DNA of 6,223 nt from Thermomicrobiaceae bacterium (GTDB lineage: Bacteria > Chloroflexota > Chloroflexia > Thermomicrobiales > Thermomicrobiaceae), in contig SKKR01000002.1 of the NCBI GenBank assembly GCA_007123655.1, positions 1 through 6,223 of the forward strand. The letters are read 5' to 3'. Positions 1 to 5,491 of this stretch are shown here, piece by piece. The first letter of the stretch is position 1, and the number at the start of each line of letters is the position of its first letter. A model generated the notes under the pieces. It was not told the origin of the DNA. It searched no databases and worked only from the letters and a program-made list of their open reading frames with translations. A program made the position numbers and the translations under genes.

Positions 1-272
1 AAGGGAAGTTTCCGGCTGAGCGTGCCGGCCCGGCGCTGGACCTCCAGTGCCCGGCGGGTCGCAACAGTTGTCAGCCACCCGCCCGGGCGCCTCGGAATTC
101 CCGTGACTGGCCAGTGCATCAGTGCCTGGGCGTAGGCATCCTGAACACAGTCTTCGGCGAGGTCCAGGTTTCGACACACCCGCGCGGTAGTTGCCAGCAC
201 TGATGCCCAGTGCTCGCGGTGTGCGGAGCTGATTGCATCCTCCACCTGGCTCTGCGAAGGTCGCTCGCTCAC
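1..272 (-). CDS. ECF42-type RNA polymerase sigma factor, N-terminal part (runs off left edge)
   Basis: Only the first 90 residues are visible; the reading frame is open to base 1. They carry sigma-70 region 2 in the form typical of the ECF42 (SigJ-like, COG4941) group: VEDAISSAHREHWASVL at residues 10-26, LDLAEDCVQDAYAQAL at 36-51, a P-x-x-PGGWLTTVATRRAL stretch around 60-76, and an R-K-L-P ending at 87-90. ECF42 factors usually have a long C-terminal TPR-like extension, which would lie outside the window. The chosen start is GTG at 272-270, three bases after the stop of the DGPF gene. No clear Shine-Dalgarno precedes it, so translational coupling to the upstream gene is likely. A second in-frame GTG is codon 10, but starting there would trim residues normally present. 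Role by family knowledge: it redirects RNA polymerase to a small set of promoters, often including that of its DGPF partner. The family call is secure; its target genes are not visible. Confidence 0.88.
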   Translation of the reverse strand, partial: MSERPSQSQVEDAISSAHREHWASVLATTARVCRNLDLAEDCVQDAYAQALMHWPVTGIPRRPGGWLTTVATRRALEVQRRAGTLSRKLP

Positions 273-275
273 CGG

Positions 276-620
276 TCAGGACGGGATAATTGGGCGAACT
301 TCGATCCCTCCACCCGTAGACGGGACGAGTTTCGCCATCGCAATCGCTTCGTCGACATCGCGTGCTTCCACTACGTAGTAGCCGCCGAGCACCTCTTTCG
401 TCTCCGGGAACATGCCATCCGTCACTGTCTGGGTACCATCCGCCTCGGTTCGAATGCTCGTCGCCGTATCACTATCGGCCAGGCGTGCGCCTCCGCGGAT
501 ACTGCCCCCGTACGTCTGAGCGAACTTCCCGTGAGCCTGGTAGATCTGTTCAACCTCAGAAGCGCCGGCTGAGTTCAGCGCAGACTCATTGTTGTAGATG
601 AGGATCAGGTATTGCGCCAC
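276..620 (-). CDS. YCII/DGPF-domain protein, ECF42 sigma partner
   Basis: A 114-residue protein of the YCII-related (DGPF) family, a small ferredoxin-like alpha/beta fold. The N-terminus AQYLILIYNN is the usual first strand. The hallmark segment is DGMFPETKE at residues 68-76, where family members usually read DGPF-x-ETKE, followed by LGGYYVVEARDVDEAIAMA (78-96) and the final strand GGIEVRPI (104-111). The start is GTG at 620-618. It is preceded by GGGAAGGA at 636-629 with eight bases between, and it matches the normal family N-terminus. Extending upstream in frame would read through the terminator and into the cytochrome gene's antisense-free frame without any family similarity. DGPF proteins are regularly encoded beside ECF42 sigma factors, exactly as here (three-base gap to the next gene). 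Their biochemical role is not well established; a regulatory or enzymatic function is only presumed. The DGPF-to-DGMF change is a single substitution inside the motif. Confidence 0.9.
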   Translation of the reverse strand: MAQYLILIYNNESALNSAGASEVEQIYQAHGKFAQTYGGSIRGGARLADSDTATSIRTEADGTQTVTDGMFPETKEVLGGYYVVEARDVDEAIAMAKLVPSTGGGIEVRPIIPS

Positions 621-628
621 AGGTCCAT

Positions 629-636
629 TCCTTCCC
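629..636 (-). promoter_or_regulatory. Ribosome binding site deciding the GTG start of the DGPF gene
   Basis: Read on the minus strand this is GGGAAGGA, followed eight bases later by GTG at 620. An ATG also lies at 628-626, directly next to the GGA, but it is in another frame that does not encode the family protein. The Shine-Dalgarno spacing and the family N-terminus (VAQYLILIYN) both support GTG. Confidence 0.6.
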
Positions 637-651
637 GCTAATGGTCCACCT

Positions 652-680
652 ACTATACGCCCTTTAATCCATTCGATGAA
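652..680 (-). promoter_or_regulatory. Candidate housekeeping promoter for the DGPF-sigma unit
   Basis: On the minus strand TATAGT at 657-652 differs from the consensus -10 (TATAAT) at one base. Seventeen bases upstream is TTCATC at 680-675, a weak -35 (three of six matches). Transcription would start near 645, leaving a short leader before the ribosome binding site at 636-629. The placement between the operon terminator and the next gene is right for a promoter. The element is predicted by eye only. Confidence 0.4.
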
Positions 681-695
681 CGGGAAGACGCGGAA

Positions 696-701
696 TCGAC
701 A
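696..701 (-). promoter_or_regulatory. Candidate ECF42 -35 element (TGTCGA)
   Basis: The minus strand reads TGTCGA at 701-696, the hexamer reported for -35 elements of ECF42-dependent promoters. It lies about 75 bases upstream of the DGPF start, in the only intergenic space of this unit. A matching CGWC-like -10 at the usual spacing is not clear: CGTT follows after 13 bases and CGAA after 20, neither ideal. Autoregulation of the unit is therefore an inference from one hexamer and its location. Confidence 0.35.
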
Positions 702-724
702 ATGGACGACGTCAATGCAGCCTG

Positions 725-758
725 AAAACAAAAACGGGCGCCACGATGGACGCCCGTT
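725..758 (-). terminator. Rho-independent terminator of the ACIII operon
   Basis: On the minus strand an 8-bp perfect stem (AACGGGCG at 758-751 with CGCCCGTT at 740-733) encloses a 10-base interior, which can fold further as a 3-bp helix with a bulge. It is followed by TTTGTTTT (732-725). It sits 37 bases after the stop codon of the cytochrome c gene. The opposite strand lacks a T-run after the hairpin, so it acts on minus-strand transcripts only. It closes the respiratory operon and separates it from the DGPF-sigma unit. Confidence 0.88.
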
Positions 759-795
759 CGAATCGACTGGTTCGTCAGGGGAAGTGACGATTGTG

Positions 796-1368
796 CTACT
801 GCTCGACGTTCTCCCGCAGGTGTTCCACGACCGCCCAGCGCTCCTCGGCGGTAAGCAGGCGCTTGAACGACGGCATGTACGGATCGATGCCGTTCGTGAC
901 CACCCAGTAGAGCTCGCCATCATTGAAGCCGCTGGGCATCTCCTGCAGGTTCGCTGCCGGCGGGGCGTTATAGGCCTGGAGGAAGATATCCGCCTGGCCC
1001 TCTCCGGCGCCATCCGGCCCGTGGCAATGCGCGCAGTTTATGGCAAAGATATTCGCACCGAGGTCAGCCTGCCCGCCGTACGGGTTCTCCAGCTCGGCTG
1101 CCTCCTCCATCGAATAGTCGACCTCGCCACCGGTAATCGGCACCGCGCCGGCCGGCGGGTTCAGCCCGTCCGGCTCACCGGCGGTCCAGGCCTTGGAGTA
1201 GTGCATCTCCGAGAAGAAGTCGATCGGGTACGTGTTGGTTGACGGGACGATATCACCGCACCCCGCCAACACCAGCGCAAGCGTCATGGTCACGCCTGCC
1301 AGCCAGGCACGCCGCACCCCGCGCCGGCCCCCGGCTGTGATGCGGGTCCGAACGCCGATCCGGCTCAT
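796..1368 (-). CDS. actE: ActE: mono-heme cytochrome c lipoprotein of alternative complex III
   Basis: A 190-residue exported cytochrome c. An arginine-rich N-terminus and a hydrophobic stretch (about 22-36) end in a lipobox LAGC at 34-37, so Cys37 should be lipidated and anchor the protein on the outer face of the membrane. A linker with the YPIDFFSEMHYSKAW segment (47-61) and a GLNPPAGAVP stretch (68-77) precedes the heme domain, as in ACIII-type cytochromes. There is one heme c site, CAHCH at 112-116. Met165 in PYMPSF is the likely sixth ligand. The role is to take electrons from the complex and hand them to a downstream carrier or oxidase. The ATG at 1368 overlaps the actD stop (ATGA), and AAGGGGG at 1382-1376 is a good ribosome binding site, so translation is coupled. 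It is the last gene before the terminator. A stand-alone cytochrome c is the alternative reading, but context argues for ActE. Confidence 0.86.
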   Translation of the reverse strand: MSRIGVRTRITAGGRRGVRRAWLAGVTMTLALVLAGCGDIVPSTNTYPIDFFSEMHYSKAWTAGEPDGLNPPAGAVPITGGEVDYSMEEAAELENPYGGQADLGANIFAINCAHCHGPDGAGEGQADIFLQAYNAPPAANLQEMPSGFNDGELYWVVTNGIDPYMPSFKRLLTAEERWAVVEHLRENVEQ

Positions 1369-1922
1369 GCCTGCGCCCCCTTCGGCTCGTTCTCGGAAAT
1401 GATGTCACCGTTGTCGTCTTCCAGGACGATGTTTTCATGCTCGATACTTCGCAGCGCGTCAGCGGCAGCGTCGAACCGATCTTCCGGCACACGCGCCAGG
1501 ATGCCGATCGAACCTGCCGTGATGCGCTTGTCGTAAACGCCGAGCCGGAGTCGCGGCAGGCGGGACTCGAACAGAACACCGATCACGGTGAAGATCAGCG
1601 CGCCGAGCATCGTGCCCTCATACATGATGACAATCATCGGTGGGATCGACAGCAGCGGCATGCCGTAGGTGACCAGCGGGTAGGCCAACTGCGTGCCGGC
1701 GGTAATGAGCAGCCCAACTGAGAAACCGGACGCCGCACCGATGAGCGGGAACATGAAGAGACGGTGCCGGCCCGGCTCTTCCCCGAACGCGCCTTCCGGA
1801 TACGGGGCGTTGGTGAGGACATCGAAGTCCTCTCGTGTAAAGTCAGCGTCTGCCAGAGCATCCGTCGCGGCGACTGCCGTGTCCAGATCTTTGTAGACAC
1901 CGAGCACTTCTCGGAATGCCAT
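1365..1922 (-). CDS. actD: ActD: DUF3341 membrane subunit of alternative complex III
   Basis: A 185-residue protein of the DUF3341/ActD family. Residues 1-50 form a soluble alpha/beta domain (VLGVYKDLDTAVAATDALADADF, then the DVLTNAPYPEG segment). Two membrane helices follow at about 57-77 and 95-118. Between and within them are family hallmarks: YPLVTYGMPLLSIPP (81-95) and a conserved glutamate in MYEGTMLGA (Glu102), which corresponds to the FE-x-T motif of the family. The C-terminal 65 residues are soluble. ActD is a structural subunit that packs against the NrfD-type subunits; no cofactor is expected and none is seen. The start is ATG at 1922, 13 bases after the actC stop, with a GGGGAA site between. 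The end overlaps the start of actE by four bases. The C-terminus (GSIGILARVPEDRFDAAADA) is a somewhat divergent version of the usual family ending. Confidence 0.9.
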   Translation of the reverse strand: MAFREVLGVYKDLDTAVAATDALADADFTREDFDVLTNAPYPEGAFGEEPGRHRLFMFPLIGAASGFSVGLLITAGTQLAYPLVTYGMPLLSIPPMIVIMYEGTMLGALIFTVIGVLFESRLPRLRLGVYDKRITAGSIGILARVPEDRFDAAADALRSIEHENIVLEDDNGDIISENEPKGAQA

Positions 1923-1935
1923 CGTCTACTTCCCC

Positions 1936-3309
1936 CTACTCTTCGCGGATCGTCGCATGGACGGTGCGCTTACCAACCTGGATATCCTGGGCGAAGTTCA
2001 CGCCCTCTTTCTCCTCCCAGACCGCAACCGGCGGGAAAATCTTGGAGAAGAGCAGTAGCAACATCGTCACCAGCGCGAACGAGCCGAAGATCAACGTAAG
2101 CTCCACGATGCTCGGCCGGTACCAGCTCCACATAAACGTGAACTCAAACTTGCGTTCCAGACCGGGCAGGATGAGCCAGTACCGCTCTGCCCACATGCCT
2201 ACGTTCACCATGAGCGAAGTCCAGAACATAATCTTGATATTGCGCCGGAACTTTCGGAACATCCAGACCGGCACTGGAATGATGTACGCGAAGACGAATA
2301 TGAACGCCAGGAGCAACGCATACGGCCACTCGAAGATGCGCTGGTGCATCACCTCTAGCTCTCTTGGATCTCTGGTGAACATCGCGAAAATGATGTCCAG
2401 CAGGAAGAACCAGATCCAGCCCGTGGCCACGACGATCAGCAACCTGCCTATCGAATCGAAGTGTTCTTCACGTAAGTAATTATGGAAGCCGAATAACCAC
2501 CTCATTAAGGCCATCAGGGTAATCACCGCCGAGACCCCTGAGTGGACAGCTCCGATCACGAAGTACGGCGCGAAGATCGACGCGTGCCAGACCGGAATCA
2601 GAGAAACGGCGAAGTCCCAGGAAACGATACTGTGCACCGACACGAACACCGGCAGAATCAGCGCCGAGAGCAGTATCCCGGCAACCAGCTGCAGTTTCCA
2701 CTGCCGCTCGTTGCCACGCCAGCCAAGCGCAAGAATGGTGTACACCGTCTTCCGCCATCCGGTGGACCGGTCACGCAGCAGCGCCATGTCCGGGATGAGC
2801 GTCGTGTACAGGAAGAGCGTACTCCCGGTCAGATAAGTGAACACAGCGGCCGGGTCCCAGACCAGCGGGCCACGCGGGTCTGGCCAGACGCCGCGCTCGA
2901 AGTCATACGGGAAAACCCAGTAGACGGTGCGCCAGGGTCGACCGGTGTGCAGGAACGGGAACAGCATGGCCGTCATGAGACTGAAGATCGTCATGACCTC
3001 GGCCGCGCGCGTAACCGGGCGTCGCCACTCCGCCTGCGTGAGACGCAGGATGGCGGAGATCATGACGCCGGCGTGACTGATGCCGATCCAGAACACGAAG
3101 TTCGTAATCATGAAACCCCAGAAGACTGGCGTGTTCAGACCGGTCGTCCCGAGGCCCCAGTAGAACATCCAGCCGACGGCGAATGCGAACGCCGTAAGGA
3201 CTGCGCCCAGAATGATCACCGCGATCCAAAAGACCATCGGCGTTTGGGTGAGCGGCCGAAGCAGTTCTCTGGTTATTGCTTCTCCCCTTAGCGGGTGTCG
3301 TTCCTGCAT
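1936..3309 (-). CDS. actC: ActC: NrfD/PsrC-type quinol-binding membrane subunit of alternative complex III
   Basis: A 457-residue integral membrane protein with about ten hydrophobic helices (roughly 26-50, 61-90, 105-122, 152-177, 208-230, 245-270, 286-312, 330-352, 358-380, 400-422). ActC/NrfD signatures are WIGISHAGVMISAILRL (74-90), EWRRPVTRAAE (94-104), FLHTGRPWR (119-127), the IPD motif with Asp174, and the PVWHASIFAPYFVIGAVHSG segment (239-258). In this family the conserved histidines and the aspartate of the first four-helix bundle line the quinol site next to the Fe-S subunit; His79, His121 and Asp174 are candidates here. Its job is quinol oxidation and delivery of electrons to the ferredoxin subunit. 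The ATG at 3309 has a strong GGAGG at 3319-3315. It follows the ActF-like gene by 27 bases and precedes actD by 13. Of the two NrfD-like genes, this one is closest to classical ActC. Confidence 0.9.
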   Translation of the reverse strand: MQERHPLRGEAITRELLRPLTQTPMVFWIAVIILGAVLTAFAFAVGWMFYWGLGTTGLNTPVFWGFMITNFVFWIGISHAGVMISAILRLTQAEWRRPVTRAAEVMTIFSLMTAMLFPFLHTGRPWRTVYWVFPYDFERGVWPDPRGPLVWDPAAVFTYLTGSTLFLYTTLIPDMALLRDRSTGWRKTVYTILALGWRGNERQWKLQLVAGILLSALILPVFVSVHSIVSWDFAVSLIPVWHASIFAPYFVIGAVHSGVSAVITLMALMRWLFGFHNYLREEHFDSIGRLLIVVATGWIWFFLLDIIFAMFTRDPRELEVMHQRIFEWPYALLLAFIFVFAYIIPVPVWMFRKFRRNIKIMFWTSLMVNVGMWAERYWLILPGLERKFEFTFMWSWYRPSIVELTLIFGSFALVTMLLLLFSKIFPPVAVWEEKEGVNFAQDIQVGKRTVHATIREE

Positions 3310-3336
3310 CTGTTCCTCCGCGCGGCGGCTGTTCGC

Positions 3337-4707
3337 CTATTCCGGCTTCCCGATCACGATCACGTCGGCCTTCTTGTACTTGCGCTGGCTGCGGAGCCAG
3401 AGACCACCGGTCATTTCCCAGATCGATGGCACCGCGATAAAGCGCATCGCCACAAGGACGACTCCGACCGCCGCGCCGATGAAGCCGACGGTCAGCAAGA
3501 CATCAAACACCCCTGGATAGTGCGCGTCCGGCACCGAGAGGAAGTAACTCTCATAGATATCCGGAATCGTGTAACCGATCGATGCCAGACGGATTCGGTC
3601 CGCCAGAATGCCGATCAGGACGAGTGAGGCGACAACGGTCGGACCGGTGTAGCTTCGCCGCACGAAGTTCCACATCAATCCCAGCAACGGCGCCAGGAAG
3701 CAGAACCCGATTACGATCACGAACAACCAGAGATAGGTATCAAAGAAGAAGAATCGCAGGAAGTTGACCTCATACGGCATCCGGCCGTACCAGGTGATAA
3801 TGAATTCGGACCACCAGAAGTAGAACCAGAGCAGCCCAAGCGCCAGCAGCATTTTTGACAGACCCCAGAACTGGTCCAGCTCGAGATACTTCTCGGCGCC
3901 GCCGAACTTCCGGAGCACTGCCGCGGTCACCAGCGTCAGCGCGATCGCCGCCTGGAACGACGTCACCACCCAGTAGACCGGGAAGATCGAGCTATGATAG
4001 CCAGGCACCATGCCAATGATGAAGTCGCTGGAAATGATCGTCATCATTCCCACGAACAGCATCACGTAGAAGACACCGATGTAGCTCAGGCCCCGGTCAT
4101 GCACGGCCCACTGCTTGATCGTCCCACGCCAGGTTCCGGCCAACCGGGCGAAGATGCCGTTCGGGTTGTCATCAACCTGGTCCCGAAGGATTGCGAAGTC
4201 CGGCCGGGAGCTGAAATACAGGAAGGCGTATCCGCAGATCACGAGCGCGATCATCATGATGCTGGACCAGAGCCACGGCGCACCCGGCCAGCCCATCCAG
4301 AGCGAGGAGCGCCCCTCGGAAGTCGGATGGGTGCCCTGCAGCAGAAAGAACAGGATCGCCGGCACGATGAGGGCAGCAACCCAGATCTCAGCGACGCGGT
4401 TCACCGGTCGGCGCCAGTGGCCGCGCGCCAGTCGCAACGCAACGGAAAGGCACGGAGCCGCTGCCACGGTTGACATCAGAAAAAAGAAGACCGCCGTAAC
4501 GTACGTCCACACCGAGCGATCTGAATAGCCCTGGAGCAATGGCCCGGCAATGACCGATACGACCCCAACCGCCGCGAGCACGGCCGCGATAATAAGCCCC
4601 AGCCGGTAGAGCGACCCGAGTTCCCCGATTCGTCTAGTTCCGTCTGCGGCGATCTCACGCGGGGAGAGCGACCAGACTCTTGGAACTGAATGTCCGTGTG
4701 AAGACAT
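3337..4707 (-). CDS. actF: ActF-like: second NrfD-type membrane subunit of alternative complex III
   Basis: A 456-residue membrane protein with about ten hydrophobic helices (about 34-56, 66-92, 106-125, 146-165, 205-227, 240-265, 283-305, 322-345, 356-372, 401-422). It has the NrfD motif HWRRPVNRVAE (97-107), shared with ActC, and ActF-style segments: SSDFIIGMVPGYHSSIFPVYWVV (226-248), LSKMLLALGLLWFYFWWSEF (283-302) and WYGRMPYEVN (306-315). It lacks the ISHAG and HTGRPWR motifs of ActC. This fits the quinone-binding subunit 2/ActF branch, thought to support structure and proton movement. The start is chosen as ATG at 4707, served by GGAG at 4720-4717. An in-frame GTG at 4722 would add five residues but would have its GGGAAGG directly adjacent with no spacing. 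It lies 24 bases after the ferredoxin gene and 27 before actC. The position ahead of actC is unusual, since actF normally follows actE. A duplicated ActC that diverged is the alternative reading. Confidence 0.78.
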   Translation of the reverse strand: MSSHGHSVPRVWSLSPREIAADGTRRIGELGSLYRLGLIIAAVLAAVGVVSVIAGPLLQGYSDRSVWTYVTAVFFFLMSTVAAAPCLSVALRLARGHWRRPVNRVAEIWVAALIVPAILFFLLQGTHPTSEGRSSLWMGWPGAPWLWSSIMMIALVICGYAFLYFSSRPDFAILRDQVDDNPNGIFARLAGTWRGTIKQWAVHDRGLSYIGVFYVMLFVGMMTIISSDFIIGMVPGYHSSIFPVYWVVTSFQAAIALTLVTAAVLRKFGGAEKYLELDQFWGLSKMLLALGLLWFYFWWSEFIITWYGRMPYEVNFLRFFFFDTYLWLFVIVIGFCFLAPLLGLMWNFVRRSYTGPTVVASLVLIGILADRIRLASIGYTIPDIYESYFLSVPDAHYPGVFDVLLTVGFIGAAVGVVLVAMRFIAVPSIWEMTGGLWLRSQRKYKKADVIVIGKPE

Positions 4708-4716
4708 GTTCGACTG

Positions 4717-4720
4717 CTCC
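4717..4720 (-). promoter_or_regulatory. Ribosome binding site deciding the ATG start of the ActF-like gene
   Basis: GGAG on the minus strand lies nine bases before ATG at 4707. It lies inside the first codons that a GTG start at 4722 would give. For that GTG the only purine-rich site (GGGAAGG, 4729-4723) abuts the start codon. Spacing therefore favours the ATG. Confidence 0.5.
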
Positions 4721-4731
4721 ACCCTTCCCGT

Positions 4732-5451
4732 CTAGTGGTAATCCTCTTGTTCCGGCGCGTCTGGATCGATCTTTTTCAGGTAGAGCACGGCCGGATCCGT
4801 TCCCAGTCCGCCCATCAGCTGATAGCCTCGATCGGTCTGTTCCACCATCTGCGCCACGCGGCTCTCCGGATTATCCAGATCGCCAAACACAATTGCGTCA
4901 GTCGGGCAGGCCTGCGCACACGCGGTGGTGAATTCGCCGTCTTCGACTTCGCGATCCTCCAGCGACGCCTCCTGCTGCGTCCGAACGATCCGCTGGATGC
5001 AGAACGTGCACTTCTCCATGATCCCGCGGCTTCGCACACCCACGTTCGGGTTCAGCTGCTGCTTGAGGCTCTCCGGCCAGCGCGGTTCCCAGTAGTTGAA
5101 GAACCGAACGTGCCACGGGCAGTTGACCGCGCAGTAGCGCGTGCCGATGCAGCGGTTGTAGACCTGCATGTTGATGCCCTGCGTTGTCTGGTATGTCGCA
5201 TAGACCGGGCACACCGACTCACATGGCGCCTGGGCGCAATGCATGCAGGGGATCGGAATATAGCGCGCCTTGACGTTCGGGTACTCGCCTTCCCAGTAGC
5301 GCTCGACCCGGATCCACTCGATCGCCCGGCGCTGGTGGAAAATCTCTTCGGTGTTGATCGGCACGTTGTTTTCTGATTGACAGGCGACAACACAGGCCTG
5401 ACAGCCCGTACATCGATCAAGATCGATGACCATACCCCAGCGTGCTGACAT
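4732..5451 (-). CDS. ActB2-like ferredoxin subunit (three [4Fe-4S] and one [3Fe-4S]) of alternative complex III
   Basis: A 239-residue four-cluster ferredoxin of the DmsB/PsrB/ActB family. The four cysteine groups are C14-x2-C17-x2-C20-x3-C24, C69-x2-C72-x4-C77-x3-C81, C101-x2-T104-x2-C107-x3-C111, and C148-x2-C151 with C178-x3-C182. The third group reads CIGTRYC, where Thr replaces the second cysteine. This is the normal ACIII arrangement and predicts one [3Fe-4S] cluster beside three [4Fe-4S]. The ending GEFTTACAQACPTDAIVFGDL (172-192) is also typical of ActB. The role is an electron wire from the quinol site in ActC to the cytochromes. In classical ACIII this domain is the C-terminal half of a single ActB protein; here it has its own ATG (5451), a ribosome binding site (AGAGGAG, 5463-5457), and a stop codon in the gene before it. 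No signal peptide of its own is present, so export would need the partner subunit. Confidence 0.92.
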   Translation of the reverse strand: MSARWGMVIDLDRCTGCQACVVACQSENNVPINTEEIFHQRRAIEWIRVERYWEGEYPNVKARYIPIPCMHCAQAPCESVCPVYATYQTTQGINMQVYNRCIGTRYCAVNCPWHVRFFNYWEPRWPESLKQQLNPNVGVRSRGIMEKCTFCIQRIVRTQQEASLEDREVEDGEFTTACAQACPTDAIVFGDLDNPESRVAQMVEQTDRGYQLMGGLGTDPAVLYLKKIDPDAPEQEDYH

Positions 5452-5491
5452 TCAGACTCCTCTCAGGCCGTTGAAGCGTGTGTGTGTCGCA

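Noticed and set aside
710..715. TTGACG as a -35 box
   Set aside because: It matches the -35 consensus well, but no -10-like hexamer lies 16-18 bases downstream (CGCGTC is found there).
621..1013. N-terminal extension of the DGPF protein to an upstream start at 1013
   Set aside because: The added residues are Arg/Ser-rich, overlap actE out of frame and run through the terminator. The family N-terminus and the ribosome site fit GTG at 620.
598..1242. 214-codon open frame on the plus strand spanning the terminator and opposite actE
   Set aside because: It crosses the intergenic region and terminator and lies antisense to the heme motif of actE. Nothing in its sequence resembles a known family.
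1..1368. Direct control of the ACIII operon by the adjacent ECF42 sigma factor
   Set aside because: Adjacency alone is not evidence. The units are separated by a terminator, and the ACIII promoter lies outside the window.
2542..3291. 249-codon open frame on the plus strand opposite actC
   Set aside because: The encoded protein is rich in Arg, Asp, His and Gln with no domain. It is the complement of a well-supported membrane protein in a GC-rich sequence, where antisense frames stay open by codon bias.
4708..4722. GTG at 4722 as start of the ActF-like protein
   Set aside because: The purine-rich site abuts it with no spacing, while ATG at 4707 has GGAG nine bases upstream. The difference is only five residues, so this stays a weak decision.
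4735..5376. 213-codon open frame on the plus strand opposite the ferredoxin gene
   Set aside because: It mirrors the ferredoxin gene. The cysteine pattern of that gene is decisive, and the plus-strand product has no recognisable motif.
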